NCBI GenBank assembly: GCA_965262565.1
Contig: CBDHFQ010000020.1
Span: forward strand, 558,001-622,000
Origin: CBDHFQ01 sp965262565
Lineage (GTDB): Bacteria; Bacteroidota; Bacteroidia; J057
Direction: 5' to 3'
Length of the DNA stretch: 64,000 nucleotides
A program made the translations under genes and the position numbers. Shown here one piece after another: positions 52,501 through 62,400 of the stretch. Numbering within the stretch: position 1 is the stretch's first letter; every line of letters begins with the position of its first letter. Below the pieces are notes generated by a model. It did no database searches. It saw nothing but the letters and a program-made list of their open reading frames with translations, and was not told the origin of the DNA.

Positions 52501-52803
52501 GCCAGCTTTAGCTTTATTGAAGTGTGGCCTCCTGAGATTTTCTTCCCAAATGCATTTTCTCCTAATGGAGATGGGTTTAATGATCATTTTAAATTACCCA
52601 GCGCTGGATTTGATCAATTGAACTGGGCTATTTATGATCGTTGGGGAAAGCAGTTGATAGCTTCCTTCGATCCAGAGTTTAGGTGGGATGGTAAAGTGGA
52701 GGGAATTTCCGTACCTGAAGGGGTATACGTTTGTCAAATCGAAGCAATTACAGAAACGGGAATAGTGATTCAGAAAACTTTCTCTATCACCTTGATCAGG
52801 TAA
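49504..52803 (+). CDS. secreted protein with Ig-like repeats, PKD and CHU_C (type B sorting) domain
   Basis: The 1,099-residue chain begins with a signal peptide ending in SSLLGQ, then an acidic DDDGDGDIDEADSD calcium-type loop and a beta-rich N-terminal domain (GNWRIDQTGQ, APPDGETIHLVLRNNAPGG). Seven Ig-like segments follow, each opening with a pattern like DTTVCEGETVQLQASGG (about residues 405-920). Near the C-terminus is a PKD-like domain (LYSWDFGNAGSSTEADP). The last 85 residues are a gliding-motility-associated CHU_C domain (FFPNAFSPNGDGFNDHF, YDRWGKQL, VPEGVYVCQIEA), a T9SS type B signal. It is likely an adhesin or extracellular matrix protein. A GAGG site just before the ATG at 49504 supports the start. 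Confidence 0.88.
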   Translation: MNWYFNLFSYRSFVLFALKTFFISITLLSCIPSSLLGQVEICDNFQDDDGDGDIDEADSDCYIQSIGGLCEGSKGDNIFPEGNFGTVQPGDEVPPQNDSITIKRLPDGITTYDYQLSGGGGRYPNDGSYVLSNATAGMNPGNWRIDQTGQEIPKWISIEDNSADPNGYMMVVNAGYDRGSFYQAEVSGLCGGRIYEFSADIINIYSPHFAPFGNETGENHILPNIDFILAPPGIDQWRLTQWPATHSTGDIMNDGAWNTYGFSFIAPPDGETIHLVLRNNAPGGIGNDLALDNISFRLCGEPAEIDFAGTVQNNCTGVPSSMQATSFGGYSTPFYQWQISNDNGITWSDIPGANTDTYEPATIGPNDQFRLLLADTEANLTEITCRLTSNILSFNNQALEFGEVSPDTTVCEGETVQLQASGGVLYTWTPAPTLSDATIADPIASPTTETTYIVNIEDANGCVDEDTVVVTVVNKAIIDAGEDTTICRGEAIILQGTGTGASWVADPGLSDITINNPIATPLDTTEYIFQAGIGSCLVADSVTVSVLPVPVMVVNPDTTVCIGEEIQLQASGADNFFWTDFAGVESYDGPDPTIFVNESKQFEVIGYGDAGCETRDTVNITSVDRAFEDVPYINEACVGQEIRMYTSGDFLYEWSTGETGDSLNIIPSDTLTRRYWLIPYTAGGCVGDTVPFTVRGITSPIVDMFTDNGDSSVCAGESLQLFADGGTIYRWVKGSNISDPFISDPFISPVADEYYVVEVENNIGCASVDSILISVTAPPEITVSSDTSICEGTETQLIATGALSYFWTSASDSDTFSIPRPVVLVDEDKLYRVFARDQSGCLAVDSVNVQMIPKPTEELDSLYEACIGEEIDIETSGAYTYLWSNRQRGIALSLTPEDTITEDYWVFPIDSNKCRGDTIPFSVKGILKPIASFSPVDNIEGFGPLPVQFMNESQHADLYSWDFGNAGSSTEADPLHEFLLPGEYRVILTAENLFGCSDTASFSFIEVWPPEIFFPNAFSPNGDGFNDHFKLPSAGFDQLNWAIYDRWGKQLIASFDPEFRWDGKVEGISVPEGVYVCQIEAITETGIVIQKTFSITLIR
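51712..51741 (+). repeat. 15-bp in-frame tandem duplication
   Basis: The unit attagtgatccattt occurs twice in a row (51712-51726 and 51727-51741), giving ISDPFISDPFIS within one Ig-like segment. It looks like a recent slippage event. Confidence 0.85.
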
Positions 52804-52874
52804 AACGAAGGAAGTAACCGTAAAAGCTGCTTTTATACTTTGGAGGGAAATAATGCAATGTAATTGTTAGCTAA

Positions 52875-55031
52875 TTAGTGTTTTATTTCTTTAGGAAGCA
52901 TGAAAGGTTTATTGTTAACATTTTGAGTGGATAAAGGGAGTATGACGCAAAATACGCTCCCTTCTCCCAGTTTACTTTCCGCCCAAATTTTCCCTCCTAA
53001 TTGAGTGATAAATTCTTTGCATATAATAAGCCCTAATCCTGTACCTGTTTCCAGTTTAGTTCCCGGTGTGGTATACTTTTCGAGCTTGAACAAGTTTTTC
53101 TTTGTCTTTTCATCCATTCCCACCCCTGTATCCACGATAAACAATTGTACAACATCCTCTTGAACTTTCACATTGACCCAAATTTCATCTCCTTTATCAC
53201 AAAACTTAATTGCATTGTGAAGTAAATTTCTCAATACAGAGTGAACCATTTGAAGGTCTGAGAATAGGTATATCGGTTGAGTAATAGAATGCTGAAGTTG
53301 GATACCTTTCCTTGTGGCAGAAGAGTATAAAATATCTATTTCGCTATCCACTAACTCTGTCAAATTGAACTTTACCGGAGTAATATTCATCCCTCCCATC
53401 TGAGATTTGGTCCAATTGAGAAGATTTTCCAGCAAGTCTATCGTCTGTTCAAACTGCTGGAAGAAAATAGCGAAGAATTGATTGAGCTGTTGTTCGGTCC
53501 ATTTACGATGTTTATATATTAAGGCTAATTCTCTGAGAGAAAGTAAGGGGCTTTTTAAATCATGGGAGATGATTGAAAATAATTTATCCTTTAAATGATT
53601 GAGACTGGCCACGGCTTCATGTTGGCGCACTAACTCTTTTTTCTGCACCCTCAGAAGACGGTTTCCTCGGACCAATAAAAAAGTAAGCAGAACCAGTAAC
53701 AAGGCGATCGTAATCATGAAAGCGATGATCAAGGATTGTTGGCTTATCTCCGCATCCTTAATGGCTAGTTCTGCTTGTTTAGTTTCTTCCTGCCGTTGGA
53801 GCTCATAATTAAATTTCAATGCTTCCTGTTTCCGTAAATCTCCTTCATTGACCAGGCTATCTTTATAGGCTGCATATAGTTTCGCATAGTAAACGGCCTG
53901 TTCTAAATCGCCTAATCTTTCATTAGAAATTAACAATATATGAGAGGCTTCTTTCATCAAATCTTTTGCCTGTATTCGTTGGGCCAGAGCTAATCCTTCT
54001 TTGGCATAATTAGTAGCCTCTTCAAACTGAGCTTTTTTATAGGCAATATTTGCCATGAGGTTCAGATTGGATCCCAGGATATTTTTAAAATCGTTTTCTA
54101 TCGCTAATTCCATAGAAGCGTTCACCTTACTTGCGGCATCTGAAAGATCATCTTTATGGTAGCTGATAAGTCCCACCTTGTAAAAAGTAGATGCGATTCC
54201 CTTTTCGTAGTTAATATCTGAGTATAATTCCAAAGCTTTACTAAGGGAATGCATAGCTCTGTTGTATTCACCTTTGGCGAGAGAAAGCTTCCCTATCTCT
54301 TCCATGTTTAGGGCCATGTACAAAATGGATCCTTTTTCATAACTCAACGCCAGGGATCTTCTAAAATAATCTAACGCTTTAACTGTGTCGTCCAAAAAGG
54401 CATGAAGGGCACCTATTTCGTGTAAACTGATCACTTTACTCTCCAGGGTAAGAGATTTATCATTATATACTTTAAGTGCTTTTAGATAAAAATTCATTGC
54501 TTCTACAAAATTTCCCAGCGCCCTTTGTACTTTAGCAAGATTATTGTGTAGTTCAAATTTTTGAACTGGATCTAGCAAATGTTCTTTCGAAAGTAATAGT
54601 TCATAATAGTAAATGGCTTGAGTGTATTCTTTTCTTTGATAGTGAACATCTCCCATATGATTAATCGCAGCGATAACATAAGTGGAATTTGGGAGCTTAG
54701 GGGCCAATTCGAGGACTCTTTGTATGGTGTGCTTGGCACTATCAATCTTGTTTTCAAGAATAAAGTATACACCTAAATTAGTTAAGGTCCTTGCTTTAAG
54801 TTGGGGAATATCGTGCTTGTCCAACAATACCTGCGCTACATCTAAATGAATTTTTGCTTGTATAACATTATTTGTCAGTGTAGCTTCCGCAAGCTCATTC
54901 AGCAGTCTTATTTTGGTGGTGTCCTCCTTGGACATAATTAGTTGAATTCTCAATTTGCCTTTTTCATTTGATTGAGAAAAGGAAGAGAAAACTGCGATTA
55001 ACAATAAAAATACAAGCGTGCTACTTTTCAT
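52875..55031 (-). CDS. TPR-containing sensor histidine kinase
   Basis: The 718-residue protein has a signal peptide (FLLLIAVFSSFS), a periplasmic array of TPR-like repeats (about residues 30-400), one membrane helix near 435-457 (LIIAFMITIALLLVLLTFLLV), a short coiled segment, and a cytoplasmic kinase. The phospho-accepting histidine is in FSIISHDLKSPLLSL; the ATP domain has LLHNAIKF (N box), VDTGVGMDE (G1) and GTGLGLIICKE (G2). The layout is typical of Bacteroidota sensors thought to sense protein or envelope signals through the TPR part. Its partner is probably the divergent response regulator 58 bases away. Confidence 0.92.
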   Translation of the reverse strand: MKSSTLVFLLLIAVFSSFSQSNEKGKLRIQLIMSKEDTTKIRLLNELAEATLTNNVIQAKIHLDVAQVLLDKHDIPQLKARTLTNLGVYFILENKIDSAKHTIQRVLELAPKLPNSTYVIAAINHMGDVHYQRKEYTQAIYYYELLLSKEHLLDPVQKFELHNNLAKVQRALGNFVEAMNFYLKALKVYNDKSLTLESKVISLHEIGALHAFLDDTVKALDYFRRSLALSYEKGSILYMALNMEEIGKLSLAKGEYNRAMHSLSKALELYSDINYEKGIASTFYKVGLISYHKDDLSDAASKVNASMELAIENDFKNILGSNLNLMANIAYKKAQFEEATNYAKEGLALAQRIQAKDLMKEASHILLISNERLGDLEQAVYYAKLYAAYKDSLVNEGDLRKQEALKFNYELQRQEETKQAELAIKDAEISQQSLIIAFMITIALLLVLLTFLLVRGNRLLRVQKKELVRQHEAVASLNHLKDKLFSIISHDLKSPLLSLRELALIYKHRKWTEQQLNQFFAIFFQQFEQTIDLLENLLNWTKSQMGGMNITPVKFNLTELVDSEIDILYSSATRKGIQLQHSITQPIYLFSDLQMVHSVLRNLLHNAIKFCDKGDEIWVNVKVQEDVVQLFIVDTGVGMDEKTKKNLFKLEKYTTPGTKLETGTGLGLIICKEFITQLGGKIWAESKLGEGSVFCVILPLSTQNVNNKPFMLPKEIKH

Positions 55032-55061
55032 CTAAGAATAAATGTTGTATTTAAAAACATT

Positions 55062-55074
55062 TAACCTTTGGTTA
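55062..55074. promoter_or_regulatory. small palindrome between kinase and response regulator genes
   Basis: TAACC TTT GGTTA is a perfect inverted repeat with 5-base arms, centred in the 58-base divergent spacer. It could be an operator for the response regulator on both genes. Short palindromes can occur by chance. Confidence 0.3.
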
Positions 55075-55089
55075 TTTTATAGATAGTAT

Positions 55090-55755
55090 ATGATTAATAT
55101 AGTTCTAATAGACGATAATTCCATCTATGCAGAAGTAATTACTCATTACCTCCAAAATCTTAACGATGTCAATTTGGTAAACGTATATACAAACTACACT
55201 GATTTCGCTACAGCAGATATAGAGGTCCCTGATATTATTTTATTGGATATAAATCTTCCAGATGCTAATGGAGCAGAGGTAGTTCCGGAGATAAAATCGC
55301 GATTTTCAGCTGCGGATATCATCATGTTGACAGTAATGGATGAAATTAGTTCTATTACCTTAGCCTTTAAAAATGGAGCTGTAGGATATTTGGTGAAAAA
55401 ATCCTTGGATAAGCATTTATCTACAGCTATTTATACCGTATATGAGGGGGAATATTATTTAGATCCCAGGGCATCTAAAGAGGTAGCTAGTTTTTTTAAA
55501 CAGCAGGATACTGCACCTGTCAACAAAGCCCCTTCCTCCATTGTTATCCCTTCTATCATTAATGGTGAAAAACTTCATGAACGCGAGAGGCAGGTAGCGA
55601 TGGGATTGGTAGATGGATTGAGTTATAAATTAATTGCAGATAGGTATCATATATCTCTTGATACTGTTCGCTTTTACATTCGCTCCCTGTACAAAAAGCT
55701 CAATGTACACAGTAAAAATGAAGCGATCATGAAGGTATTGGGGCATAAAAAATAA
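55090..55755 (+). CDS. NarL/LuxR-family response regulator
   Basis: The 221-residue protein has a receiver domain (about residues 1-120) with acidic pair DD at 8-9, the phosphorylated aspartate at 53 (LLDINLP), threonine in MLTVMDE and lysine in YLVKKS. A C-terminal LuxR-type helix-turn-helix follows (about 158-215; LHERERQVAMGLVDGLSYKL and TVRFYIRSLYKKLNVHSKNE). It should activate or repress transcription after phosphorylation by the divergent TPR kinase. Targets are not visible; the surface-protein genes on either side are possible. Confidence 0.92.
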   Translation: MINIVLIDDNSIYAEVITHYLQNLNDVNLVNVYTNYTDFATADIEVPDIILLDINLPDANGAEVVPEIKSRFSAADIIMLTVMDEISSITLAFKNGAVGYLVKKSLDKHLSTAIYTVYEGEYYLDPRASKEVASFFKQQDTAPVNKAPSSIVIPSIINGEKLHERERQVAMGLVDGLSYKLIADRYHISLDTVRFYIRSLYKKLNVHSKNEAIMKVLGHKK

Positions 55756-55890
55756 TCCTTGGGGAAGCATTTTAAAACTTTTGGTAACAATCTGATATAA
55801 AACCACATATATTAGTACACAGATCTATAGGGACACGGATGATATAAGTGTTCAGATAGGTAGATATATTTCAGTTATATAACAATAATT

Positions 55891-56356
55891 ATGAGAAAGC
55901 CACCAGATCTCGATTCACATCCTATCAGTTATCCAGATGCCTTAAACAACGGGTTATTTCGTGCAGTATGCTGTTATGTGGTAGATGGAGATACAGCAGA
56001 TTTTTTTATTGATCTTGGGTTTTTTAATTATGCATATGAATCATTGAGATTCTATGATATTGATACCCCGGAACTGATAGGTACCAGAGGTGAAGAAAGA
56101 GAAAGGGCTATTGCTGCCAAATTGCGTGTGGAAGATCTGATCTTAAAACAGCATGTAATTAGTAGAAACGGTGAAAGAAAGAGCTTCTTTCGACCGCTTT
56201 ATAGGGAAGATTTATATGTTTCCACCTGAGTCTCTGTTAGTAGAGGTACCTATTAAAAAAATATATTTAGAAGGGGGGGATGAATTGGATATGTTGCCAC
56301 TTATTGATATTCTTAAGGCAGAGGGATTTGAAAAGACGAAAGAAGTTTCTGGTTAG
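55891..56356 (+). CDS. SNase-like (thermonuclease) protein, frameshifted
   Basis: The first part reads VVDGDTADFFIDLGF and RFYDIDTPELIG, matching the calcium- and DNA-binding part of staphylococcal-type nucleases (Arg35, Asp40, Thr41 and Glu43 equivalents). The frame then breaks in the AAA at 56166-56168. Removing one A gives RTVKERASFDRFIGKIYMF, which restores the family's second catalytic arginine, and runs to 56356, in all about 155 residues. No signal peptide is visible, so it may act inside the cell. The stop codon lies in the loop of the terminator hairpin. The catalytic second arginine depends on the corrected frame. Confidence 0.7.
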
Positions 56357-56371
56357 CTTCTTTCGTCTTTT
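56331..56371. terminator. 15-bp perfect terminator hairpin overlapping the SNase gene end
   Basis: The stem pairs 56331-56345 (AAAAGACGAAAGAAG) with 56357-56371, with an 11-base loop holding the stop codon of the SNase gene (56354-56356). A T-rich stretch follows on the plus strand. The A/T symmetry may let it end transcription from the minus-strand PKD gene as well. Confidence 0.8.
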
Positions 56372-56448
56372 CTTTCGTTTGATTCCTTAACTTACTCAAA
56401 CATTTCCTTAGTGATATTAAAGGTAGGATTAGTTACCTCTGGGTTTCC

Positions 56449-59400
56449 CTATCTAATTAAGGTGACAGATCCCTTGATTAGGTATTTTCTATCGTTGTTC
56501 CCTACTCCTCTAAGCACGTACATGTAAACTCCTTCTTGTACCGGGACGCCATTCACCGTTCCATCCCATCCTTCTTCTATATCATAACTTTCATAAACTT
56601 TTCTCCCCCATCTGCTAAATATTTGTAAATGATAGGTTTTGACATTGAAGCCTACGAATTTAAATACATCATTAGTTCCATCATTATTAGGAGAAAAGGC
56701 ATTAGGCGCATGTAAGTTTGTCAATACCGGTAAGCAAATCTCATTAGAAAGGCTTCGGGCTCTTCTACCCCCCAACTCATTAGCCCAAATTCTGTAACAA
56801 TATTCTCCCTGATCCAATTCAGTAGTTCTATCTTCAAACTCAGTTGTGTTACCTGCCACACTTCCCACCAACATATATCTGCCTATAGAATCAGAATATA
56901 CTTCTATATCGTAGCTCTCTACATCAAATCTCCAATCTTTGTAGGGAGACCAACTCAATCTATTCACTCCCTGATCACTTTCAGCTTCGAGTAGTACCGT
57001 CTTTCCTATATTACTAGGTTCAGTTCTGAATCCACAACTATCCTGGGTAGAGACTCTATAGGAATATGAGAACCGATGAACTTGAACATCTGTATCCAGG
57101 ACTTTCAATTCTCCTTTTGGAACAGTAAATCGAGGTAACCAGGTAGTATCGTCTACACTTCGCTCAATATGAATAATCTCTTCTCCCAATAAAACTGCTG
57201 GCGTCCATTCAACCAGTATGTGTTCATCATCTTCCACGGTAGCTCTGATCATCTCATTAGGCTCTGCTCCAAAGCTTAGCTGATTGAAGGAAGTGGTGGT
57301 ATCACTCCAGGAATAAGCCAGTCCTCCAATCGTTCCAATGGCCTTAATCCTATAAGAATAAGGTAATAAGCATTCTGTCTCATCATCAGTGTATTGAGTT
57401 TCATTTCCACCTACTACTGCTAATAATTCAGCTTCAAATGTCCGGTAATTGTTTACTCTATAAATCTCATATCTATCTACATTCCATCCTCTGTATGCGT
57501 TCCAGTCAATCAGTATCCCCAGCGGAGAGGCATTGGCCGTGGCTTCAATCGTACAATGTTCTTGTGTCTGATTTTCTATAGAATATGATCCACAGGTATT
57601 TCTTACGATGACCTTATAACAGTAGGATCTGGATTTAAAGTCTCTATCTGTATCTACGTAAGTCGTATCGAATCTCAGATTGGTGGAATCGATAGGTAAA
57701 TACACTCCAGGAGAAGTTTCGGATTCTCTTAATATGATATACCTTTCAAAATTAGATTCATTATTTGGAGCAAATCTGACCGTAGCCTGATTATCATTAT
57801 TTACCGTAACATGATGAATATTGATAGGGTCGGGCGTGAGATCTTCTATGATAGTTACACGAACATTTCTCGATATGGTATCTGTACAACCCAGAGAATC
57901 AATCCCTACTAAGGATACCTGGAAATTACCTTCTTGATTATAGCCGTATACTAATGAATCTCCTGAAGCCGTTTGCCCATCACCGAAGTTCCACTTCCAC
58001 AATGCCATAGGAACCTGACTGATAGAGGTTGCCTCGAAGGTAACATTTACCGGAATACAACTAGGTTCGAAATCAGCAGTAAATGAAATTTCTGGATGAT
58101 CAAGTCGAATCAGGTCATCATAGGTGATAGAATCCCTACATCCATTTTCATCTTCAACGAACAGAGAAACGCCATAATTTCCGTCTTGCTCATAGGTGTG
58201 GATTGGGTTTTGCTGGCTACTAACATTTCCATCTCCGAAAACCCACTGCCATTCGACCGGATCATTTTCGGACCTATCTCTAAAGTTAATGGAAATAGGA
58301 GCACAATTAAGCTGATCTGATACAGTGAAGTCTGCTTCCGGTAAATCGAATACAGTAATGGGTTTGGTTACACTGTCTACACAACCATTCAGGTCAGTAA
58401 CTACTAAGGTAGTCCTATAAGTTCCTACCGAATCGAAGGTAAAGGAAGCACTGGTCGAGGCGCTAATGGATGCTCCATCTACTTTCCAGTTCCAGGATAC
58501 TATTCCCTGATTAGGGCTACTTAACGCTACAAAGGTAGGAGCGAAAGGACCACAACTTATCGTGTCACTTACAGATACAGTAACTTCCGGAAGATCATGG
58601 ATTAGGATATAATCGCTGAACCTTAAGGTGTCGGTACAATTAATGATATTAGTGATAATCAGCTGCACATCATAGGTTCCGGGAACTGTGTATTGATGGG
58701 AAGGATTCTGATCTCTGGAAGTGGTTCCATCTCCAAAGTCCCATTCCCAACCGATAATCGTCGTATCCTGAAGGCTTAAGTCTCTAAAATTGACCATAGT
58801 TCCAGGACAGCCTCTGGTGATATCTGCTTCAAAACTGGCAAATGGATTGATCAGACGGACGTAATTTGATTTGACCAATGTGTCTAAACAGCCAATTTCA
58901 TCCTCAACAATCAAACTGACATCGTAGTCCCCTCCCTCTAAATAGATATGTACCGGATTTTCCTCTGTAGAAGATCTGCCATCTCCAAAGGACCAGGTCC
59001 AATTTGTCAAAGGAAAATCACTGGAAGATAAATCTGTAAATCTGGCATCATGGGGAGCACATCCTAATGTGTCTACGGTAAAGAAATCAGCGGTAGGTCC
59101 TACAACTGTAACTATCTCCATTTCTGTAGAGTCTGAACATCCAAAGTTATCGGTGACAATTAACGTAACTGAATTGGATTGAGATTCTCCGAAAGTAGTA
59201 AAGGGCTCTCTCGCTATGGTTGTTTGTTCATCGTTAAAACGCCAGAACCAACTTACAATGGGAGCATCTCCAGCGAGGGATGTTTCCTCGAAATTCACTA
59301 ATAATGGGGTACACCCTAAGGTATCAGAGGGAATAAATGCTGCTAGAGGCCCTCGCTGAATAACTATAAGATTGCTTTCCACATATGTCTCACTACATCC

Positions 59401-62400
59401 TAACACATTAGTTACAGTTAATGAGACAGTATATGATCCAGATTGAGTGTAAATGTGTCCAGGATTAGGGTTAGTAGACGTTGTGCCGTCTCCAAAATTC
59501 CAAAGATAAGATTGGATCGTCGTATCTGCGATGGTTTCATCTGTAAATTGGAAAGTTACCCCGGGACATCCCTGCGTTTGATCTACAGAAAATGCCACCA
59601 TTGGCGTAGATAAATTAATATGATTGGGTTTGGTTAGCGTATCTGTACATCCGTTAATATCCGAAATAGTTAAAGAAATATCGTATACGCCATTATTATC
59701 ATAGGTATAAATAGGGAATTGGTTGGTAGAAATGGTACTATCCCCAAAGTCCCACTGCCATTCTATAATAGGATTTATACTTTGTGATTGATCGAGGAAG
59801 GAAATACTTTTTGGCGCACATCCTACAGAATCACTGACCAGGAAACTTGCTGTAGGCGAAGTAAATACCTCAATGGAGGTCATCACCGTATCACGACATT
59901 CATTCCCATCAATAGCAATCAGGCTTACATCATACATACCTGGAAAGGTATAGGTGATGTTAGCATTTGGGAATATAGATTGAGTACCTTCTCCGAAATC
60001 CCAGATCAATCTGGAAATAGGACTAGAGTTAGCCTGCGTTTGATTTGTATATTGTACTAATAATGGACTACAGCCCTGTGTCGTACTTGGACTGAATTGA
60101 GCAGAAGGTGGGGTATATATCTCTACTGTATCCTGCTTGGTTATGGTATTTGAGCAACCAAAAATATCTGTAACAGTAAGACTCACATCTTGAGTTCCGG
60201 GAGTAACATAAAAATTGGAAGGATTAGCTCCTGTGCCTGTATTTCCATCTCCGAAATCCCAGAACCAATCAACCAGCACCGTATCGGTATAGCTCAGATC
60301 GGTAAACTGAAAAGTAGTACCAGGGCAAGCTTTATCCTGATCTATCGTAAATTGAGCTGTAGGATGATCCAGGCGGATATATTGATTTTTTTCAAAAAAG
60401 CTCTCACAGCCGTTCAGGTTTCTCACTTGCAAGCTCACATCATATATCCCATCCTGTTGATAGGTATGGATGGGATTAGTAGAATTAGAGATATTTCCAT
60501 CTCCAAAATCCCATCTCCAGTTAGTAAGAGGGGCATCAGAATCAGTCAGATCCTGAAATTCTATTTGAGTAGGCGCACAACCAAAAGAATCTGAGGCCAC
60601 AAAATATACATCAGGTAAATCATACACTTCTATAGTTAACTGAGTGGAGCCAGTACATCCATTGGCATCCGTTACTGTTAGCGTAACAGGAATGAAACCT
60701 GCGGTATCCAAAGAAACGGCTGGATGTTGATCCGTAGAAAAAGTTCCATTCCCAAAATCCCATCTCCAGGCAACGACTGCTACTGAATCTGCAGTAGAAG
60801 CATCTGAGAAGGATACGTTTAGTGGTCTACAACCTGATAAAACACTGGGAGTAAACGAGGCTGTAGGCCCTTGCAATACTTCTACCAGATAGTTTTCTAC
60901 ATATGTATTACTACATCCTAAAACGTTGGTGATAGTTAGGGAAACAGAATATGTTCCCTGATTCGTAAAGACGTGGGTAGGATTTTGGGCTGTAGAAGAA
61001 TTACCATCTCCGAAATCCCATAACCAATCCACGATGGTCGTATCAGGGATAGATTCATCTGTAAATTGGACCTCTGTCCCGGTACAGGATAAATTTCTAC
61101 TGGTAGAGAAATTAGCCTGAGGTAAGGAAAGCCGTATAGCATCACTCTGGGACGCTACATCTGTACATCCATTTTGATCAGTAATGGTTAAACTCACATC
61201 GTAAGAACCATTACTGGTATAAGTATGCGATACGAATTGCTGATTCGCTGAAGTACCATCTCCGAAATCCCAAACCCAATCAGTTAATGGAGCAGTACTT
61301 GTAGAGGAATCAGTAAAGAACACATTAAAAGGGGCACAACCTACTTCTTGAGTCGTGGCAAAATTAGCTATAGGAGGTTCGTAAATATTAATTTCCTGTT
61401 CAGCAGAATCTATACAACCAAAACTATCCGTGGCATATAATTTAACATTATAAGTGCCAGGTACATTGTAAGTTTGAAATCCGTTCGTTTGGACAGAACT
61501 GTTGCCGTTACCGAAATCCCAGCTAAAGCCTGAAATAGTGGCTGATTGAGGCTGGGAAGTATTGGTGAAATTAACAGGAAAAGGAGCACATCCTTCTATG
61601 GCACCCGGAGTGAATTGAGTTAAAGGAGGGGCAATGACATCGATTAACTCCGTTTTAGCAATCGTAGCTGTACAGTTCAATACGTTTCTTACAGTCAATG
61701 TAACTGTATACGCTCCGGAATCTGCATACAAGTGGGTAGGATGTTGCACATTCGACGTATTACCATCTCCAAAATTCCACTGCCACCCGACAAGTGTAGT
61801 ATCTGGAGAGGTGATATCTGTAAAATTAACTTCCACTCCCGGACAAATCTGCTGTTTATCAGAGGTAAAGTCGACAGTGGGTCGTGTGAGATTTATGAAG
61901 TTACTTTTGGTCAATGTGTCAGTACAGCCTGTTACATCGGTAACGACTAGTCTTATATCATATGATCCATCACTATTGAAGGTATGATTGGGAAACTGGA
62001 AATTAGACGTCGTCCCATCTCCGAAATCCCATTCCCAGGCAATTATATTTCTATCTCCAGTAGATTGGCTGATAAATTGGATGTTTAGCGGAGCACAACC
62101 AATCGAATCACTGGCAGTAAACTGTGCCAATGGATGAATAAGGGTAGTGATGGTTTGTAAACTCGTATCAGCACATCCATTTTGGTCCGTAGCGATTAAC
62201 TCAACATCAAAATCTCCCGCATTTGAATAAGTGTAGGATGGATCAGCAAGAATAGAACTGTTACCATCTCCAAAACTCCATTGATATGTGGATATAGGGG
62301 AAGATTGTGGCGTGGTGGTATTCTGAAAACTTACTGTATATGGAAGACACACCTGTGAGGGATTGGGGATAAACTGAGCAATCGGACGATCGTCTACTGT

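Noticed and set aside
52821..52835. TAAAAG-CTG-CTTTTA hairpin between the CHU_C gene and the sensor kinase
   Set aside because: Six weak A/T-rich pairs and a three-base loop, no T run; not convincing as a terminator though both genes converge here.
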